NCBI GenBank assembly: GCA_046541875.1
Contig: JBKHCL010000098.1
Coordinates: 1-11,278, forward strand
Origin: CAZFPT01 sp046541875
GTDB lineage: Bacteria > Planctomycetota > Phycisphaerae > SM23-33
Direction: 5' to 3'
DNA: 11,278 nucleotides
How positions within the stretch are numbered: the stretch's first letter is position 1; each line of letters starts with the position of its first letter. Shown piece after piece: positions 7,191 to 11,278 of this stretch. Under the pieces are notes generated by a model. That model had not been told where the DNA came from. It saw only the letters and a list, made by a program, of their open reading frames with translations, and ran no database searches. Position numbers and translations under genes: made by a program.

Positions 7191-10100
7191 TGGACGGTCA
7201 CCTCCTGCCGGTCGGGTGACTCATCGAGCATTTCTTTGGCCCGGGCGCGGAACGTGCGGAGCTTGGACAGTTCGCCCTCGAAGTCGATCTCCGAGGCCGA
7301 CGCCGTCCGGCGATTCGTGGCGATCCACCGGGTCAGGGCGATCTCGGCGATCAGCACCGCCACCACGGCCAAGGCGAGGTATTTCCACCATTCCTCCCCG
7401 GGCACGTCCCCGCTGACCGCGGCGGTGAGTTCGTCGGTGGAGTCGGCCGGCAGCAGACGAACGTTTCCGCCCGAGAGGGCATCGGCGACGGGGCGCATCT
7501 GCGCGGGCTCGAAGCGGGTCAGTTCGCTCTCGGCTGCATCGGCAATTACTGCCAGCGGAACGCGGCCGTTGGGGTCGCTGGAAGGCGGCAAGAGGGACGC
7601 CAGCTGCGTCGGCGGCGAGATGTGGTACACCCCGGGGCGATCCACGCGTTGCAGCGCCAGCAGGAACTTTCCGTCCTCCTCCCGCCGGATCAGGCGGGCC
7701 CCCATCGCCTCGCCTCCCGGACCGGTCACGGGAATGGTCCGATCGGAATTGGCCCAGTCGGCCAACAGTTTGCGCGTCTGGTGACGTTCGTCGACCGGCG
7801 GGAACCATTGCGTCCGGGCGATCGGCCGACGCGACAGCGAGCGGGTCGACCATTCCATCAGGCAATACGCACTGCCGCTGCCTTCCCGGAAGTCGGCCCG
7901 GAAGGCGTACCGCCGCCCGCGACGCAAACGAAGGGTGAACTCGTCCTCGCTGCCGGTGTAGTCGGGCTGATGAAAGACCACCTCGTCGTCGATCCGGACT
8001 TTCAACTCATCGTCCACCTTCACGTGGAAGGTGTACTTGCCCGTCCGCGGGGGAACCAGCCAACCCGTCCAGCGAACCGAAAAATCATCCTTCGGGAGGC
8101 CCTTGGGCGAGCCCCCGTCCCAGTCGAAGTGAATCGTCGGATCCGTGCGGGTGTACCTGCGCTTCTTCCAGGCCTTGTCACTGAAGTACTCGGCCTTGAG
8201 CCCCACGCCCAGCACCTCACCGGTACCGGCCGACCCCCCAAGCGGGAACGCCACGCGGCGACCCGGCGGGTAGTTCGGCTGGGATGCCCCGGGCGAGGCG
8301 AGGTGATAGATCGACTCGTGCATGAGGTAGACGAAACACGCCTTCGAGGCGAGGTTGGTGTCCTGGGGCTGGGGCGAAAACGGCGCCAGCAGCACGCGTC
8401 CCTTGCCGAGTGAACGTTCCACCAGCAGCGGCGTACCGTCGTCCAGTCGCCCTGCCACCCGGACGGACGGGTCCTTCGGGTCGGGCTGAATCGGCCAATA
8501 CGCCCGGACCACGACGTCGCCGCTGCGCTGGGGAGTCAGTTCGCTCAACGCGGGGTGCGAGAACGTCGGGACGGCAAGGCGCGCGGGCCGATCGGCATCG
8601 ATCCGGCGCTGCTCGGAAAGGCGGGCCGGCAGCATCGCCCGGCCGGCGTCGGTCGCCCAGGCGTTGTAGAATTCCGGCTCGGCCCAGTGCCCGGCGAACA
8701 CCAGCACGCCCCCGCCCTCCCGCGTGTATTCGGCGAGTTTCTCGGCGAACTCGTCGGGAAGAATCGGCACGTTGGCCAGTACGACCGCGGCGTAGCCGGT
8801 CAGGTCGGCGATCTGCCCGACCTCCGCGACCGGGACCACCTCGGGGTCCACGAGATACTCGATGTCCGCCTGCTCGTCCGGCGAGATCGGGGCGTTCGCG
8901 TCCGGGGCGAGGGCCTGGGCGATCGCACGGGCCGGGCCGTCGCGGTCGGGGGTGACCGATCCGTCCACGACCAGCACACCCAATCGCGATTTGACCTCCG
9001 CGACGAGGTGTGCTTCGTTGTCGGCGGTAAGGTCATCGGCGGCCCGCACGCGGGCACGCAGCACGTGTCGACCCGGCGTGGAGAAGCGATGCGTGAAGGC
9101 TGCGACCTCCCCAGCCCCGGGCGGGATCTCCTTGATCTGCGCGACCAGGGGCGGACCATCGTCAATCTGCAACTCGACGCTTTCGGGCGTCATGGGGGCG
9201 GTGCCCGTGTTCATCACGCGAACGGTGATCGAGACCGGGCGATCCATGCCGATCACGTCGCGGCTGAGCTTGATCTCACCGGCGGCGAGGTTGTTCCAGG
9301 TTTCGGGGGTGGGCAGCGAGCGGCAGACGATTTCCGGCGAGGTGGGCAGCTCCGTCCCGCCCGGGCCGGTGGCCAATAGGCGTCGGGCGACGAATCGCCA
9401 CGGGTCGCTATCGTCCATCCGCCAGCCGATGGATTGACCATCGGAGATGAGCACCACCTTCTTGCCCGCGTTGGAACCCAACGACAGCGAAGCCGCCGCC
9501 TGGGTCATGGCGTCGACGGCCTGCATCGCACCGCCCATCGGTTCCAGATCGTTCAGGGCGGCGAGGATTTCCTCGCGATCGTTGGTGGGCGTGGCGATGA
9601 TCGGCCTGGGAGCCTGACCGGCCAATACCAGGCTGAACGCATCGGACGGATTGGCGGCAGCCACCACAGCCCGCGCCTCGGCCACCGCGCGGTCGAAGTT
9701 CCGCCTGCCATCCACCTCCAGCCCCATCGACGTGGACCCGTCGATAACCAGGGCGATGTCCTTCTGCCCGGCACCGCTGTCCCAGAGGCGATGCTGCAGG
9801 ATGCTCTCCAGCAGCGACAACGCCCCGGCCAGCAGCAGCAACCCGGTAGCGACGCCCAGGAGGCGATTGCGCACCTTCGGATCGGTCCACATTCCGCCGG
9901 CCACCGCGTAGAGCACCACGGCGATGAGCACCGCCGGGATCACCAGCGCCCAAGACACCACCGACCGGGACGGCACGAACGGCCTGGCCAGCGCCAAAGC
10001 AAGCAGCGCCAGCAGGAAGCACCGCAGCGCGAGGAGAATGATTTCCTCGATGCGGATGCGCCGGTTCTGCGAGGCCATCGCCTCTTCGAGAAAGCGCATC

Positions 10101-10207
10101 GCCCCCCACTGCACCACCGTCGCCTTGCGGCGATTCAGCAGGTGAATCACAATCGGGACCGCGACAGCCCCGAGCCCAGCCAACATGGCGAAGTTAAGGA
10201 AGGTCAA
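7187..10207 (-). CDS. BatA-type membrane vWA protein with internal PA14 domain
   Basis: This is a complete 1006-residue protein. The N-terminus (FLNFAMLAGLGAVAVPIVIH then LLNRRK) is the classic BatA / aerotolerance-regulator N-terminal double-membrane domain. The second segment lies at about 56-76, and two further hydrophobic stretches (about 82-105 and 113-135) come before the vWA domain. MIDAS motif D156-G-S-T-S160 is intact. A CARDB-like beta-sandwich (about 310-405) is followed by an amidotransferase-like fold (about 408-640, with GVLVVDGS and GGGVLVFAGHW, no Cys nucleophile). A PA14 domain (about 665-788) and a C-terminal membrane helix (about 940-960) with a short charged cytoplasmic tail follow. 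Most of the protein should be outside the cytoplasm. The start is taken as TTG at 10207 because the family N-terminus aligns there and GAGG lies ten bases upstream. ATG 10186 is the alternative. Its function in the MoxR/DUF58 system is unknown. Confidence 0.92.
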   Translation of the reverse strand: MTFLNFAMLAGLGAVAVPIVIHLLNRRKATVVQWGAMRFLEEAMASQNRRIRIEEIILLALRCFLLALLALALARPFVPSRSVVSWALVIPAVLIAVVLYAVAGGMWTDPKVRNRLLGVATGLLLLAGALSLLESILQHRLWDSGAGQKDIALVIDGSTSMGLEVDGRRNFDRAVAEARAVVAAANPSDAFSLVLAGQAPRPIIATPTNDREEILAALNDLEPMGGAMQAVDAMTQAAASLSLGSNAGKKVVLISDGQSIGWRMDDSDPWRFVARRLLATGPGGTELPTSPEIVCRSLPTPETWNNLAAGEIKLSRDVIGMDRPVSITVRVMNTGTAPMTPESVELQIDDGPPLVAQIKEIPPGAGEVAAFTHRFSTPGRHVLRARVRAADDLTADNEAHLVAEVKSRLGVLVVDGSVTPDRDGPARAIAQALAPDANAPISPDEQADIEYLVDPEVVPVAEVGQIADLTGYAAVVLANVPILPDEFAEKLAEYTREGGGVLVFAGHWAEPEFYNAWATDAGRAMLPARLSEQRRIDADRPARLAVPTFSHPALSELTPQRSGDVVVRAYWPIQPDPKDPSVRVAGRLDDGTPLLVERSLGKGRVLLAPFSPQPQDTNLASKACFVYLMHESIYHLASPGASQPNYPPGRRVAFPLGGSAGTGEVLGVGLKAEYFSDKAWKKRRYTRTDPTIHFDWDGGSPKGLPKDDFSVRWTGWLVPPRTGKYTFHVKVDDELKVRIDDEVVFHQPDYTGSEDEFTLRLRRGRRYAFRADFREGSGSAYCLMEWSTRSLSRRPIARTQWFPPVDERHQTRKLLADWANSDRTIPVTGPGGEAMGARLIRREEDGKFLLALQRVDRPGVYHISPPTQLASLLPPSSDPNGRVPLAVIADAAESELTRFEPAQMRPVADALSGGNVRLLPADSTDELTAAVSGDVPGEEWWKYLALAVVAVLIAEIALTRWIATNRRTASASEIDFEGELSKLRTFRARAKEMLDESPDRQEVTVQ
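7198..7206 (-). promoter_or_regulatory. Strong Shine-Dalgarno sequence for the second vWA gene
   Basis: On the minus strand AGGAGGTGA ends seven bases before the ATG at 7190, inside the last codons of the BatA-type gene. It is an almost perfect anti-16S match and fixes the start of the downstream protein. Confidence 0.8.
7840..8215 (-). other. PA14 domain-encoding segment
   Basis: Residues of about 665-788 of the BatA-type protein show the PA14 pattern: a GLKAEYFS opening, then IHFDW, then FSVRWTGWLVPPRTGKYTF, an acidic VDDELKVRIDDEVV core, and closing strands with YAFRADFREGSGSAYCLMEW. PA14 is a beta-barrel domain often involved in carbohydrate or surface binding. A ligand here is not predictable from sequence alone. 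Confidence 0.85.
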
Positions 10208-10217
10208 TTGGGGGGTG

Positions 10218-10221
10218 CCTC
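10218..10221 (-). promoter_or_regulatory. Probable ribosome binding site for the TTG-started BatA-type gene
   Basis: GAGG on the minus strand ends ten bases before the TTG at 10207. It is short and slightly far, but it is the only purine-rich candidate near that start. An in-frame TGA further upstream (TTGAGAG context near 10240) limits the start to this TTG or the ATG seven codons later. Confidence 0.5.
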
Positions 10222-10275
10222 GTTGTCGATGGATCTTCTCTCAATTCTCGGGTCCGTCCATCTCTATCTAAGCGA

Positions 10276-10373
10276 TTAGCGACTAGCGACTAGCAACTAG
10301 CAACTAGCGACTAGCGACTAGCAACTAGCAACTAGCAACTAGCGACTAGCGACTAATAACTAATAACTAATAA
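10276..10373. repeat. 14-unit heptanucleotide tandem array (CTAGCRA/CTAATAA)
   Basis: Exactly 98 bases form fourteen 7-bp units on the plus strand: one TTAGCGA, five CTAGCGA, five CTAGCAA and three CTAATAA. A degenerate edge (CTAAGCGA, 8 bp) lies at 10268-10275. All variants differ from one another by transitions only. The array occupies most of the 177-bp gap between the DUF58 stop and the BatA-type start and is much AT-richer than its surroundings. It resembles in kind the heptanucleotide short tandem repeats (STRRs) described in cyanobacteria. Because 7 is not a multiple of 3 and CTAG is self-complementary, it puts stop codons in all six frames. I see no convincing promoter or terminator in the rest of the gap. 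Confidence 0.95.
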
Positions 10374-10384
10374 CCAGCTGCTTC

Positions 10385-11278
10385 TCACATTCGTCCCCGC
10401 CGCGCGGCGAGGTAGTTGGCCAGGGCTTCGTCGAAGCCGGTGGCGGTGCTCATGGGTACATAGTCAATCGCCATCTGCCCACAGCCCTGCTCCAAGGCGT
10501 CCAGGTGCGCCCGGACCCGGTCGAGGTACTCCGCCCGGATCGCCCGCGGGTCCAGTTGCAGGCGGTTGTCGGTTTTCTCCAGATCTTCAAACATGCTCGT
10601 GTTGGTGAAGGGGAAGGTCAGTTCTTCCTCAGACATCACGTGCAGAAGCATCACCTCGTGCTTACGGTGTCGGAAGTGGTGCAGCGCCTGCAGCAGCGGG
10701 TCCGGGTCGTCGAACAGGTCGGAGATCACAATAATCAGCCCGCGGCGGTGCACCCGCTCGGCGATATCATGGAAGATCGGCGCGAGCGACGTTTCGTCGC
10801 CGGCGTCCGTGTCCACCAGTTCGTTGAGGATCGCCGTGAGGTGACTCACTCGGCTGCGGGCGGGAATGTACCGCCGAATGGCTGTATCGAAGGTCACCAG
10901 GCCCACCGCGTCCTGTTGGTGCACCAGCAGATACGCCAGACAGGCCGCGAGGTGACGGGCGTACTCGAACTTGCTCATCCGTCGACCGTCCAGTTCGGCG
11001 GCCTGCTTGCCGGTGTAGCTCATGGAGCCCGACGCGTCGACCAGGATCGTCGAGCGAAGATTCGTCTCCTCGATGTACTGCTTGATGTAGTAGCGATCGC
11101 TCTTGCCGTAGACCCGCCAATCCAGGTCGCGAATATCATCGCCGGGGGTGTACTGGCGGTGCTCGGCGAATTCCACGCTGAAGCCCTTGTACGGGCTGCG
11201 ATGTCGGCCTGCGACGAACCCCTCGACCACGCCCCGCGCGACGTACTCCAGGCGCGCAATCTTCGCCAGCGCCTCGGG
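10385..11278 (-). CDS. DUF58 domain protein (start just beyond window)
   Basis: The frame is open to the window edge, and 16 codons upstream of the GTG at 11230 (PEALAKIARLEYVARG) match the usual DUF58 N-terminus. About 297 residues are visible and only some ten are probably missing. The family signature is clear: HRSPYKGFSVEFAEHRQY, then TPGDDIRDLDWRVYG, then DRYYIKQYIEETN. A vWA-like MIDAS motif D-A-S-G-S lies at residues 81-85 of the visible part, and IIVISDLFDD forms a later strand. There are no membrane segments, so it should be cytoplasmic. DUF58 proteins are routinely encoded next to MoxR AAA+ ATPases and are thought to act with them on vWA partners. The stop lies 11 bases from the heptamer array, which separates this gene from the tightly coupled genes downstream. 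Confidence 0.95.
   Translation of the reverse strand, partial: PEALAKIARLEYVARGVVEGFVAGRHRSPYKGFSVEFAEHRQYTPGDDIRDLDWRVYGKSDRYYIKQYIEETNLRSTILVDASGSMSYTGKQAAELDGRRMSKFEYARHLAACLAYLLVHQQDAVGLVTFDTAIRRYIPARSRVSHLTAILNELVDTDAGDETSLAPIFHDIAERVHRRGLIIVISDLFDDPDPLLQALHHFRHRKHEVMLLHVMSEEELTFPFTNTSMFEDLEKTDNRLQLDPRAIRAEYLDRVRAHLDALEQGCGQMAIDYVPMSTATGFDEALANYLAARRGRM

Noticed and set aside
10241..10261. Six-codon minus-strand mini-ORF (ATG at 10261, TGA at 10243-10241) in the gap before the BatA-type gene
   Set aside because: It is too short to support as a gene or leader peptide without comparative data. Only a weak GAG-like motif precedes it.
6495..10279. Plus-strand frames including 6495-7784, 7622-8413, 8555-9379 and 9434-10279
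   Set aside because: They are antisense to the two vWA genes. Composition is that of reverse-complement shadows, and the last simply runs until it meets the stop-rich heptamer array.
10276..10373. CRISPR array
   Set aside because: Units are 7 bp and contiguous, with no spacers and no nearby cas genes.
10276..10380. Rho-independent terminator
   Set aside because: CTAG pairs give only 4-bp stems with mismatched flanks, and no GC-rich hairpin followed by a T-run is present.
10385..11230. GTG at 11230 as the true start of the DUF58 gene
   Set aside because: The frame stays open to 11278, and the 16 upstream codons encode the conserved DUF58 N-terminus, so the GTG is an internal valine.

Overview
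The window looks like chromosomal DNA from a high-GC bacterium, most likely a member of the Planctomycetota (possibly the Phycisphaerae side). This is inferred from gene content and order, not from a marker gene. All genes run on the minus strand and form one cluster. In transcriptional order they are: a DUF58 protein (11278 to 10385, its first few codons outside the window), a 177-bp gap filled mainly by a heptanucleotide tandem array, a BatA-type membrane vWA protein carrying a PA14 domain (10207 to 7187), a second large membrane vWA protein with a degenerate amidotransferase-like fold (7190 to 3858), and a giant membrane-anchored coiled-coil protein of the DUF4175-like type (3861 to beyond position 1).

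This matches the MoxR/DUF58/vWA gene clusters known from many bacteria (Bat-like systems), in which a MoxR AAA+ ATPase works with von Willebrand factor A proteins in poorly understood chaperone or envelope-maturation roles. A MoxR gene would be expected just upstream of the DUF58 gene, past position 11278, but cannot be seen. DUF58 is the soluble cytoplasmic member. The next two proteins put MIDAS-bearing vWA domains, beta-sandwich domains and amidotransferase-like folds next to the membrane. The last protein has three membrane segments, a beta-rich extracytoplasmic region and a very long helical tail. The last three genes overlap by ATGA at both junctions and are almost certainly translationally coupled.

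The least expected features are these. There is a 14-unit, 7-bp array that closes all six reading frames between the DUF58 and BatA-type genes. A PA14 module sits inside the BatA-type protein. The vWA domain of the second large protein is split by a helical insert of about 250 residues. The coiled-coil tail contains roughly six modules spaced about 100 residues apart. Within that tail there is an abrupt switch in arginine codon preference (CGC to CGG). No RNA genes, CRISPR arrays, transposases or convincing plus-strand genes were found. Long plus-strand frames are shadows of the GC-rich minus-strand genes.
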